A program made the position numbers and the translations under genes. From Capitulum mitella (Eukaryota > Arthropoda > Thecostraca > Pollicipedomorpha > Pollicipedidae): a DNA stretch of 64,000 nt. How positions within the stretch are numbered: the first letter of the stretch is position 1; each line of letters begins with the position of its first letter. The stretch spans positions 3,720,001-3,784,000 of the forward strand of contig CP099850.1 of the NCBI GenBank assembly GCA_030062745.1, in the 5' to 3' direction. The notes under the pieces are model-generated. The model had not been told where the DNA came from. It saw only the letters and a list, made by a program, of their open reading frames with translations, and searched no databases. This document shows, piece after piece, positions 1 to 11,845 of this stretch.

Positions 1-523
1 CAAAACGGCCAGGCCCACAACACGAAACGGTGTCTTCCACACTCGGCAGCAGTCAAATGAACTGTACGGACATCGGCCACCATCCGCGACCTCCGCCAGC
101 AGGGCTGGAAATGTTTTTTTCTTGGTGTCAGAATAATTTTTGCTTTGGAGCACAAAATTCGGCAGACAGTAATGATGGTTTCAGCTGACGTTCTTGGTAT
201 AAGTCAGTTATGACATCATACCAGCTTCCTACTGAATGGAGACAGAGTCGCTTGCAGAGTTAGAAATTTGTTCACATGGTTATCACGCAGCTTTCTGACG
301 GGGGTAAAACATCAAGCTTTTGGAGAATAAAATGCTTTTGGAGCACATACTTCCTGGTGTTCTTCAACACCAAAAAACAGCACCTTTTCCAACCCTGTCC
401 GCCAGCCACTGGCCGGGTCGTCCTCCGCCCCACACAGACAGGACGACTGCTCCGCCGGCCCGTGGCGCGCGGAGACCGCCGAGCTCGGCCCGTGCCGGGC
501 GGGACGCCGCGCCGCCGTCTCAC
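1..523 (-). other. Last visible vigilin intron (no exon recognised)
   Basis: Downstream of the exon ending at 524 on the minus strand, no segment encoding the vigilin C-terminal tail was found. The stretch is treated as intron continuing past base 1. It holds no recognisable repeat. Confidence 0.5.
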
Positions 524-750
524 CTGTCCTGCGACGCGCTACTCGAGTCGCCGTTGTAGCCGGGGTCGCGCGCCCGCGGCGGACCGCCGCGCACCATCGA
601 GTTCATCTCCTCGCGCTCCACCACGTCCTGCATGTACTCCTCCTCCATGTTGCGCAGGCGCTCGGCGCACTCGAACACGGCCTCCTCGGCGCCGGTGATG
701 ATCACCAGGTCAGCCTCGGCGTCCTCGGCACGGGGGAAACGCACGTCCAC
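524..750 (-). CDS. HDLBP: Vigilin coding exon 17 (end of KH 15 and C-terminal region)
   Basis: Encodes residues 1175-1249: VDVRFPRAEDAEADLVIITG, then the helix EEYMQDVVEREEMN and a Gly/Pro/Ser-rich tail ending SSSASQD. Acceptor GTCCTCAG, donor GACAG|GTGAGA. If the donor were not used the frame would stop two codons later (TGA at 520-522). Splicing is preferred because the donor is a full consensus and the conserved vigilin C-terminus has not yet been reached. Confidence 0.88.
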
Positions 751-3700
751 CTGAGGACGACAAACGGGGTCAGCGGACCACAGACACTGGCCGTCAGACG
801 TCAGTGGACCACACACACCGGCCGTCACAAGCCAGAGGACGACACACCCTGGCCCTCACACGCCAGAGGTCCAGACATGCTGGCCGTCACACGTCAGAGG
901 GCCGGACACACGGACTGTCACACATCAGAATTTTCACCCGTCCGAGTTGTGTTTACCCGTCACCAGGGCAGCGGCGGTCGACACACCGCACCGAGGCCTC
1001 ACGGACCGTCCGGCGGCCGGGCGACAGAGCGGCCGTGTTCGGGACGACAGAGGTCGGCCGGCAGCCGGCGGACGCACCTGGCACTCGGTCATGATGGTGC
1101 GGATGTTCTTGCCGCGGTGGCCGATGATGCGGGCGTGCACGCGCGGGTCGATACGCAGCTCCTCGCGCGTCAGCTGGTCCAGGTCGCCCACGATCTGGCG
1201 GATCGCCTCCTCAGCCGCGCGCGCCTTCTCCTCGTAGCCGGTAATGGTGATCAGGTCCGGCTCCTCCGCGTCTGCGGGCCGCCACACGACTGTTATAGAT
1301 CACATCCCGCAAACACACACACCGACCAGTGATCAGGTCCGGCTCCTCCGCGTCTGCGGGCCGCCACACGGCTGTAATAGACCACATCCCGCCAAAAACA
1401 CACCGGACAATGATCAAGTCCAGCTCCTCGGTGTTTGTAAATCACCACGCATTTAGTCTACGTCTCGACATCCGTTGGCAGCCCGGAGATCCAAGCGACA
1501 GGGAATCACGATCACGGAACATCGAGACCGGACCAATCGTTCCTCGCCCCGTCCCTCCCCCGGCCCCTGGCAGCCACCGCGTGACAGTGCCCACCTTTCT
1601 GCGGGAACTGCACGTTCACGTCGTGGTCCTTGCGGATCTTGGAGATGACGGCGCCCTTGCGGCCGATGATCTTCGGGTGGTAGTCGGGGTTGACGCGCAT
1701 CTTCAACTCGAAGGAGCGGAGCGCGCGGTCGGCCTTGTCCTCCTCCAGCTCCCTGACTCGCCGCAGCAGACCCTCGCGCGCGTCGTCCAGCTGCCGACAG
1801 ACGCCCGTCAGCCGGTGGTTCAGCCCGCGCCCGGCGCTCACACGCAGAACTCAGACGGCGAGGAGCGGCGGGACAGCGACGCCCTGCAGTCGTCGCCCAA
1901 CAATGCCACGCTCAACCGCCCAGCCACTAAACACTTTACACCCGACAGAGTACCTTCAGCAGTCGCGACGGAGAAAATCTGCGCGTCAGAGCCGTTCCAC
2001 GCACCACGCATACCGCCCACCGACTCCGACACACGTCGCTACATTAGACGACGGACGGAAAACGGAACACGCCAAGAACAGGTCACGGCGCATGACGTAA
2101 TCAGCGAGATCGCCCATCAGACGAACGGCCGCCTCGGTCGCCGCCAGGCGCGGCAGAGCGCGCTGACCTTGCTCGGCGTGCCCGTGATGCGGATGATGTT
2201 GGAGTGCTCGTCGGCCGGCGGGATCGAGATGTTGACGTCGTACATGGTCATCATCTCGCGCACGCCCTTCCCCTTCTGGCCGATGATGAAGCGGTGGTGC
2301 TCGAACGGCACCTCCACCTGCGGCACGGTCGCAGTCGGTCACACATCAACGTCTCCACCCGGCCGGAACCCTCAGAACAGAAGCCCTCCACAGCTAAACA
2401 GCGAGCACTTCTGTGAGGCGAGCCAACCGCAACCGCGGACAATCTTCCACAGCGACGAGACACGCATGGTGCGCCCACCAGCAGCAGCCACCGCTGCACG
2501 GCAGGACACGGGTGAGGCCAGTTTACACGAGGGGCAAAAATGGGCAGTTAGGCGCGATTCTGCCGCTTGAACGGCCGCGTCTGCCTCGCAGCTGGTGAAT
2601 GGGGATGACTGATGACGTTTTGGCGCATTACTGGCATTGGTCAATCGGCGATTACTTCGAAGTAGGCGTCCATTCGCGCGACAGATCAAATAGGCCCAGG
2701 CCCACAACACTGAGCAAAATGCAACCTTTCAATTTACCGTAGCCGGATTAGATTTTGGATTACCGTACTCCAGCAGGCCTGGCGGGGCCATAGGTACGGG
2801 GACATATTATATACGAACGTCACAAGCAACACGTGACGGCCTCCGTCAGCTGTTGCAGGGCGCGGCCGCCTTGCCACCGCGGCAGTCACGACTCGCGCAA
2901 ACCGGCCTTTCCGCCGCCGCTGGGAGCGGCCGCGGCGGCCGGCGCGCTCACCTCGATGGTGACAGGCACCAGGGCGAGCAGCGCCTCCTTGGCCTGCTGG
3001 CAGTTAGCCTCGGGCCCGGTGACGCGGATCAGGTCGCAGCGGCGCGGCCCGGCCTGCTCGTCGGTGCCGTTCAGGGCGGGCGGCTGCGCGTGCGGGTCGG
3101 CCCGGTCCGGGAACTTGATCTGCACCTGGTACTGCTGGGTGATGTGCTGCACGCGCGAGCCGCGCGCGCCCATCACCGTGCCGTGGTGCTTCTGCGGGAT
3201 CTCCACCTCGATCGTCACCTGCGACTCCTGTCGGCGGCGGCGGCGGCGCGGCGGTCAGTCCCGGGCCCCCGACCGTCCGTCGGCGCTCCAATGCCGTGAC
3301 AGGCAGGCCATGTTCACGCCTGCTGCACCATTACGACTCTTTCCTCACACGACAGGGTTGTTATGTGCCGTGTCGAACATGTCCGATCAAGACAAACCGG
3401 GATAATCCCGCTCACTGAGCACTTTCCACACGGGCGCGGTGAGCCGAGCACCACGAACTCCGGCCGACCGCAGCCGGCGGTCACATCACGACGGCGGCCG
3501 GCTCCCGGCGAGCCCGGACGGCCGCCGCTCGCTCACCAGGGCCTGGACGATCTCCTCGATCCGGTGCCGGGCGGCCTCGACGCAGTCCTTGGCGCCCTTG
3601 AGCGTCACCTGGCTGCTGTCGGAGCCCGAGCGCGGGAAGCTCACGTCCACGCCGCCGTACTGGGCCTTGATCTCGCGCAGCACCTCGGCCCGCCGCGCCA

Positions 3701-6700
3701 CAAAGTGCCGGTGGTGTTTGGGGTCGACGCTCATCTCAGCCGTCACCGTCTGGTCCTGGGGACGGCGGACAGCCCTCAGTGGTCAGACGCTTCTCCGACG
3801 GCAGCCTGCTCTGCTCCACAACACAGTGCCCGTCAATATACACCACCACGTCACTTACACGGCATCACGCGCGACGCGCACGCACTACCGGCGTGTACGG
3901 TAGTTCTAAACATTGCAATCCTAAGCAGTTCAGATTTCCGCATTTCTGGGAGAAAAACATGCGGACAAGGAGACAGGTCTGGACCGGCGGAGCTTACCAG
4001 GTCCCTGATGAGCTTCTCCAGCTGCTCCTTGGCCTTCTCGACGTTCTCCTTCTTGCCCATGATGGTGATGATCTCGCAGTCCTTGTCGTTCTCGCTGGGG
4101 AACACGATGCGGGTGCCGGTCTCCTCGCGCAGCGCCTCGATCTTGGAGCCGTTCTTGCCTGCGGGAGGGTGCCGGCAGGCGCGTCAGTCTGGGGGGAGGC
4201 GACGCCCGGGCCACCGGCCGGCCGGCCGTACCCCAGAGACGGCGCATGGCCCCGTACACGGGACAGCCGGCAGGACGCGAGTCTCGACGGCGACCAGAAG
4301 ATCACCCCCGGGGTCCACATCGGGCGGGGACTTCTGTCAGGACGACAAACTGCACAGCCTGTTTAACATATCCGGTAGCAGGCATGAGTCAAAATTTCGC
4401 CGGAAGACAAAGACAATGCGCGACCCAAAACGTCGTTCCGTGAGAAGAGAATCGTTCGAGAGGAGTGCCGTCCGGCCGGCGGCCGGCCGGCGGCGCGGCG
4501 CTCACCGATCAGGAAGCGGTGGTGTTCGTGTTTGGCCCGCACGTCCACCGTGTGGCCGTTGAGGGTCTTCTCGTTGGCCAGGTCCACAAGGATCGTCTCG
4601 GCCTTGTCCACGTCGTCCTTGGGGCCGCGGATGGTCACCTGCGGCACGGACGGCCGGTCAGACGACGCTCCAGACACATCAGGTCCTCCCAGTACAGGAG
4701 GCGCGCCTGCTGTACTCATATTCCCACTGTTCACCTCCAACTTGCATCTACACCCATCTGCATGTTATAAAGCACGTTTCAAACTATCTTTCTTGGCTTT
4801 ACGTTTTCCAAGTCATCACGGCTAAGAACAAAGACCGAAGCCTGATCGGTTCCACCAAAGTCCGTGTCACAAATCAACAAAGACCAATGTCTGATTTATT
4901 CCACCCAAGTCCAGCCCCTTCCCAAGCTCAGACGGGACCATGTGGCCCGGTCGATACCCCGGGAGCTCAGAGCCATCCGACGGCCGGCCGCCGGACACCC
5001 ACCTTGTCGGACTTGCTCTCGGACGGCGGGAACTTGATCTGCACGCCGCCACACTCCTCCATGATCGACTGGATCAGCCGACCGCCGGGGCCGATGATAC
5101 TGTTGTGGAACTTGGACGGCACCATGATGTCGCGCTGCACGATGTTGTCCAGCTCGTTCTGGATCTTCTGGATGCGGTCGCGGGCGACGAGCACGTCCTC
5201 CTTCCGGCCGGTGATGAGGATCTCGCTGCTGTCCGACGACTCGTCCGGCAGCTCGATGCGCGTGTTGGTCTCGTCGCGGATCTTGCGGATGTTGGCGCCG
5301 CCCTTTCCGATGATGAACTTGTGGTGCTGCTTGTAGATGGAGACGCGCTCCTGTCGCGCGCCCACCAGCAGCGTCAGTTGCGCCCGCACACAGACAGACA
5401 GGAAAACACAAGGACCGACAATTCTCCGATGCATACGGACGCGCCAGATCCATTTCACCCGTTCCGCTCGGTCGTGCGTCAATGAAACGGTGTAATAATA
5501 ATGTCGGCGTGTCATGGCGCTAGTTTTTTTTTGTAAAAAAAAAGACAAGCAAAAAAGCGCATTTGCTGATTATTCATTACAGGATTTGCTCTGGCACTCC
5601 ATCGTCCCTCACGGAACAGTATAATCAGTTCCCAGCGATACTGACTGTCTGACAGAAAAACGGCGCCCCAACACGCCAGTCCCCCGGCGGAGCGCCGACC
5701 GGCCCATGGCGTGGCGGCCGCCGTACGGGCGGCCACTCACCTGGTAGCTGGACTCCATCATGCCCTTGACGAGCTTCTGCAGGTGCTTGTAGCACTGGTC
5801 CACCACGTCCTTGGGTCCGCGGATCTTAACCACGTCAGACTTCTCGCCTGGAGGGAGAGCGCCCCCTTGTTAGGCGAGAATCGGCCCGGGGGGTCGCCTT
5901 ACCCCACGCCGGACGACGGCCGAGGCCAGCTCGCGGGGCACAAACGGCGAGAACCGCGCCGGAGATGTCATGATCGCGAAACGAGCGCAACCGTCAACCG
6001 CTCCATGCGAGAGGACATCACAGCCCACCGACTGAGCAAGGCAGTTCAGGAAGGTCCCGTTCTCCCGGCGATCAAGAGTCACACAAACTGCGCGCGAAAC
6101 GTACGACCCACTCCCGAAGGGACCATCGCCGAGTACGAGACAGTGGGTACCAAAAGCCCACCCACCCGCCTCCCACGAGCCCAGGGGCCACCGCGCGCAG
6201 CCGGCCGGGCCTGGTCACAGCCCGGCTCTCCAGCTGCCCATCCGCGTGACGCGTGACGTCACTGATCGCCGGCGGCGGTCGGCTCACCCTGGCGCGGGAA
6301 GACGATCTGGACCTGGTCGTACTTCTGGCGGATCTGCGTGATGTTCTCGCCCTTGGAGCCGATGATCTGCCGGTGGAAGCGGTTCTCGATGATGATGTCG
6401 CGCTCCTTCTCGTTTTCCATCTTGGCGGTCATCTCGAGCAGCTCGTCTCGCGCGCCCATCACGCCCTGTTTGGGGCCCTCGATCTTGATCGTGGTGGAAG
6501 ACTCGTTCTCCGGGATCGAGACGTACACGCTGTACTCGGCCTTGATCCTGCGGCAGTGGGTCGGCGGCCGTCAGTCTCGCTCTGGTCAGTTCCCAACGCA
6601 TGGAAATGTAGCGCACGGTGTGAAACCAACGGGAGTGAACGCAAACTTTTCGAATTTTACCTCAACAAGTACCATACATGTTTTCGTTGGCACGTCGAGT

Positions 6701-8995
6701 TGTGGCAAGCTGGTAAGTGAGTGCCTTTGTTGCGAGTATCATGCCGGGGGTCCAATTACGTCTGCAATGTTTCGGCGCGAATCCTCTCACGCGACGACTC
6801 GAGAAGACGACCGTCTGAAAGGGGATTCATCCTTATATTTCTTTACATTCCGACTGACCTGTTGATGTTGGCACCGGCCTTTCCGATGATGTGCTTGTGG
6901 TACTTGGTGGGCACTTCGATCTCCTCCTGGCACATGCTGTCCACCAGCTCCTTGGCCTTGGCCTCGATGCGTTCGCGGGCCTTTTCCACGTCCTCCTTGG
7001 GGCCTTCGATCTTCACTTTGCTGGATCCGGTGTCAAACTCCACGTGCACCTGACAGACATGGATCAGGTCACACGAGCGTCTCAACAGGCGGAAAACAAT
7101 GGACCCTGTCGTCAACTGTCAGCTCATGATACGCGACCTCTCCGCTACACCACGTCATTCCAGTGAGCCAAAGCTCACAGCACGGATGCCTGAGTTGACC
7201 CCTCTGCGCCGGCGCCACGGCGGGGCAGGCGAGTCAGATGCAGTCGTCGCCCGGCAGCGACGACTGCAATTCCGGCCACAGCAAACGCTGCAGGGGTGAG
7301 ACTCGGCAACAGCGCTTGCTGGGCAGACAGCCCGGACTTCCACGCACGGTGCCGACTGAGCGAGAGGAATCACAGCGGCGCCAGCGGACCGCCGAGCCGG
7401 CAGGCCGCCCGGCAGCCGATGGCCTGCTCACCTTGGGGATGTCGGCCGTGATCTGCCTGATGTCGTGGCCCTTTTTGCCTATGATGTACTTGTGACACCA
7501 GACCGGACAGCGCACCTCGTCCATCACCGAGCTGTTGGCCTTCTCGTACACCATGGTCAGCGCTGAAATGTCGCCACGGCAACAGTCAGGACGGCGGACG
7601 AACGCGTCAGCATTGAGCGGCAACCATGGCAGCTGACGTAATGGTTTTCAAACGACCTATCGCTGACTGAAATCACGCCTGGCGTGTGACATGCAAGCGC
7701 TCATGTTTCGCTTCGCTACCCTAGTTAGCAAAGCCATCACTGCCGCATCCTGCGCCAAAACGGAGAATCCAGCCCGTATTAGCCACCGCCAGCAGTTCCA
7801 AAGCACACCACGCCCATCGGCCGTCAAGTGGAACGTCGACTCGCCTTGGCCGAGCTGCTCCTGCGGTCCCAGCAGCGTGATGGTGCCCAGCGGCGAGTCG
7901 GGCGGCGGCATCTCCACGAACACACCCGTCTTCTGCAGGATGTCGGCGATGGCGTTGCCGCGCGGCCCGATCACGTACTTGTGCTGCGACTTGGCCACCT
8001 CCACGCTGATGTTGGAGCACCTGCGCTCCATTTCCTTGTAGATGGCCAGGATCTGCTGCTTGGCCTTCATGACGCCCTCCTTTTCCCCGGTCACCGTCAG
8101 CTCGTCCTTCATCACGGACAGCGGCGGCACGTTGATGCGAATGCCCGGGTTCTCCGCCTGCATGCGCGCGATGTTCTCGTTGTGCGCGCCGCAGATGAAC
8201 GGGTGGTATTTCTTCGGCACCTCCAGCTTCTCGTAGGCCTGCTTCGACTGCAACGGCAGGGACAGGTTAGGGGCCGCTCGCAGAGTTCCCACACACTGCC
8301 AAGCGCACTAACCTCCCCGAACGGAACACCCACGTCCGGTAACCGAGCCAGGCGACCTGATTATAGCAGTCGTCAGCCGGCCACGACGGAATAAGGCACC
8401 GTGCGGGCTGAATCAGCGCCGGCCGTCGGCCGACGCCACTCACTTGTTCGTCGCTGATGGTCTGCAGTTCGTGGATGGCCTTCTCGATGCCCTCTTTGAT
8501 GCCGACCACGGAGATCTTATCGCTGGGGTCGGCCTGGCCGGGCACGTGGATCTTGGTGGCCGTCTGGGTCTCCAGGTCGCGCAGCTTCTGGCCGCCGCGG
8601 CCCAGGATGAACCGGTGGTGCTCCTTTGGGATGCTGATGCTCTGCGTCGCCTGAGGGCACGCCGACCGGTTCAGCCGGGCGGGGCTCGGGGGAGGGAGGG
8701 GTGGGGGGGGGGGGTGAGGGGCAGAGCGGCCGGCTCCGGCGCGGGGATGCTGACCATACGCTGACCGAGCAACCCCGGCCGCAGCGGTGACACAGGCTGG
8801 CTGCTCGCCGCCCGGGCGGGGGGGGAGGTGCGGCGACACAGGTCCGCTGACCCCACACCGACCGGACAGCTCGCACACCGGCCAGCGCTGCTTATCAGCG
8901 CCTGCCTGTCTGTCTTTTAATGTTTCCTTATGCTTGCCTCCGATTCCCGTTCAAAGGTACGTCAAGAAAGGTACAAAGGTGCCTCGTGTATTGCC

Positions 8996-9050
<55 letters not shown>

Positions 9051-11782
9051 GGGATGCACCGGATATCCGGTCCGGCCGGATATCCGGCCGGATATTAGAG
9101 ATTATCCGGAATCCGGTATCCGGCCGGATATTTTTGTGATCCGGCCGGATATTTAACCTCCCGGTGTACAATCAAGACGTTGCTCTAATGTCTGCGTCCA
9201 AAGCCGTTTCAAGGGAAACGTGGCTTGTTGTGTTACATTGTCGATGTAACTGGCAGTTCCAAGTCGGTCTGGAGACCTTGGAACCAATTCTTTTCTGTAT
9301 TGGTCCGGGAGGGCTCGGACATATCTTGCAAGAATGGGACTCAAGTTCAAAACTGTGAAACGATAGCCAGCATGCAGTCAGCAGCCCGTCTTATGAGTTC
9401 CTTTTTTCGAAATATTTCTTATCTTTCTCAAATTCTAACACAAATGCATTAAGGAAAAATATAACTTGTGGGCACTTGGAAATGAGACAGTATTTAAAGT
9501 CACATCGTAAGCACATTTATTACTGTATGAACATTAAACTTTGCAGAAATGTAGTCATAACCGTTGCGGTCAGTTCTTGCTTAATGGATCATCTCCATCA
9601 CCTCTCATCTGTCGGCAAGACGCACGCGCCTGGCTACGCGCACCAGCATTTTACGCAGTATCTCTAGGTCCAGAGCAACCATCACCTGGCTCATCCAGCG
9701 CTTTAGGGCGACTTTGGATGTTACGTACCAGTCTCCCTGATACATCCTCTGCTTAATGATGCCCCATAAGTCCTCAGTAGGACACACCTGGTGCACACAG
9801 GGGGACTGCTGTCACGCACTACATACGGCACTTTGACCTTTTCCAGCAACTTGAGCGTTTTCTTCGCATAATGAGCGCTGGCCAAGTCTGGCCAGATCAA
9901 CATGTCCCTCTCGAAACAGTCCTCATCCAAATATGGGATGAGCACGTCTCCTACGCACTTCTCACGGTACATGATGTTACCATCAACATTACCCATACCC
10001 GGCATGATAGCCGGCTTTGTCACCCCTAAGAGAGATGGCGGGCCACACGAAAAGATTACGAGGAAGCTTGCTCTCTGGCCTCAGTTGTACTTTTGCTGGA
10101 GTTCTGCCGGACGTGCTCCAACTGAGTACCCAAGGTTTCCTGACATATACCTCTCGTGGTAGGTGAAGTAGTTTTCGTCGTCCATGGCAATGCCCCGTTC
10201 TTTCCGATTTCATGTGATCCGCGGGACAGTTTCCGGATGCGGGTCTTTTGGGCGAACTCTTGTTTTTGGGTGACCTGGGGTGACCTCTTGCTCTTTCGGT
10301 ACCGAACCTTGTTTGCCACCAATATTTTTTTGTCACGTACGTTCTGGAGATTCCAAACGTTCCAGCCGGAACGCGTTATGACACCCGTTGTTTTTACAGC
10401 TTGAATCAGCTGTAGCTGTCTTTTAACATGCGCACTGGAATGGGGGTCTTTTTGTGCTCCCCACCTGTTCTTCTTGAATATCTCGAGAACGCATCTGAGC
10501 TGGTTGCTGTTACTTTGTGATATTTTTGGCAATTGAATAACTCGTCGAATGGCGTAGAAAAATTGGAAATCGGCTGGAAATTTTGAAGTTTCAAGCATTT
10601 GAAGTCAGGCAAACATCACGAAAACGACGGTTGTCGCTGACAAATGGGAACTTTGTGAAAGAACTGGCGTTCTACTTAAGACTGCTGTTTGAACACAGTC
10701 AGGCGATGTCATTCGGGCATAAGTGATGGACGTACCAAGGCCACAGCCAGGGTCAATAAGGGTTAAGGCCTTCAAAGGTCAAGGTTTGTGACCTGATCCA
10801 GATTTGCTTTGCAAGATGTCAGTTTGTATAAAATATGCATTCGAAGGCCTTAATAAAAACACGCTTGCGCACACTGATACGCCTACATATTCCAAGGTCA
10901 GTGAAGGTCAAGGTCGTTAAAGGCCAAGGTCATATATCTTGTGACCTTACTCAGATTTCCTCTGCGAAAAATCGATTTGTATGAAATATGCATTCGAAGA
11001 CCCTAATAAAGACACGTGTGCGCACATGCAGACGCATATATATATGCCAGAGTCATTTCAGGTCAAGGTCATCAAAGGTCAAGGACAGGTTTTTGTGACC
11101 TGGTCCAGATTTGTTCTGCAATACATCCATTTGTGGGAAATACGCATTCAAACACCCTTCTAAAACACGTTTGGCATATTGATACTGACATGTATAAACA
11201 TACATAGCTATACATACATACAGAAATATAAACGCTGGAAATGACCAGATGTACCGGTGATGGCTACCTTCACTGAAAATACGCCAAAAGATACATGTCG
11301 CGCCCTCATTTACTCTCAAACTGTTCCGTGTTGTTCAAAATCTGATTTGTAAAAGATAAAAAAATGACGTCACAGGTCATTGACCTGACATGACCTCGAC
11401 CCAAAATCCCCAGTCATGACGCCAAATGAATGGAAGTTATCGTATTCCACGTTTTAACGGCCCAACAATAAGGGCCGTTTCGAACCGTTTCGTTCGAAAA
11501 GTTGTACGGAATGGCATGTGCAGGCCGATAGTGTCCAAAGTTGACCTTTTCCACCCCATTTGGCCTTGAAGATATCGACTCACAAGCTGTGGGCATTTTT
11601 TGCTAATTTTTTCAGTTTCCTATACTTTTCTTTTCTATTCAGTCTTTTTGGTCCCATTATTTTAATAGAAATAGTAAATAAAAACATGTAAACATAATAT
11701 CCGGTATCCGGCCGGATATCCAGCACCCCGATCCGGCATATCCGGCATCCGGCCGGATCACAAAAATCCCGATCCGGTGCAT

Positions 11783-11845
<63 letters not shown>

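Larger units (their letters stand above)
9051..11785. mobile_element. Tc1/mariner-type DNA transposon, 2.7 kb, inserted in (TA)n
   Basis: The element starts GGGATGCACCGGAT at 9051 and ends with the exact inverse at 11772-11785, flanked by TA on both sides. Both ends are ~100 bp deep and built from repeated ATCCGGCCGGAT palindromes; both also carry ATTTTTGTGATCCGGCCGGA. A decayed DDE transposase lies on the minus strand (about 9605-10612), and three ~150-bp direct repeats fill the space to the right end. The (TA)n target hides any longer target duplication. The terminal TAGGGATG also resembles hAT ends, so a composite origin is possible, but the transposase is of Tc1/mariner type. Confidence 0.8.

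Noticed and set aside
520-522. TGA at 520-522 as the true vigilin stop
   Set aside because: Possible but less likely: the TGA is formed by the consensus donor GACAG|GTGAGA, and the conserved vigilin C-terminal tail has not yet been encoded.
1329-2570. 413-codon open frame on the plus strand
   Set aside because: It is antisense to vigilin exons 14-16; the open frame is a by-product of GC-rich coding on the minus strand.
3363-4562. 399-codon open frame on the plus strand
   Set aside because: Antisense shadow of vigilin exons 10-12; no homology of its own.
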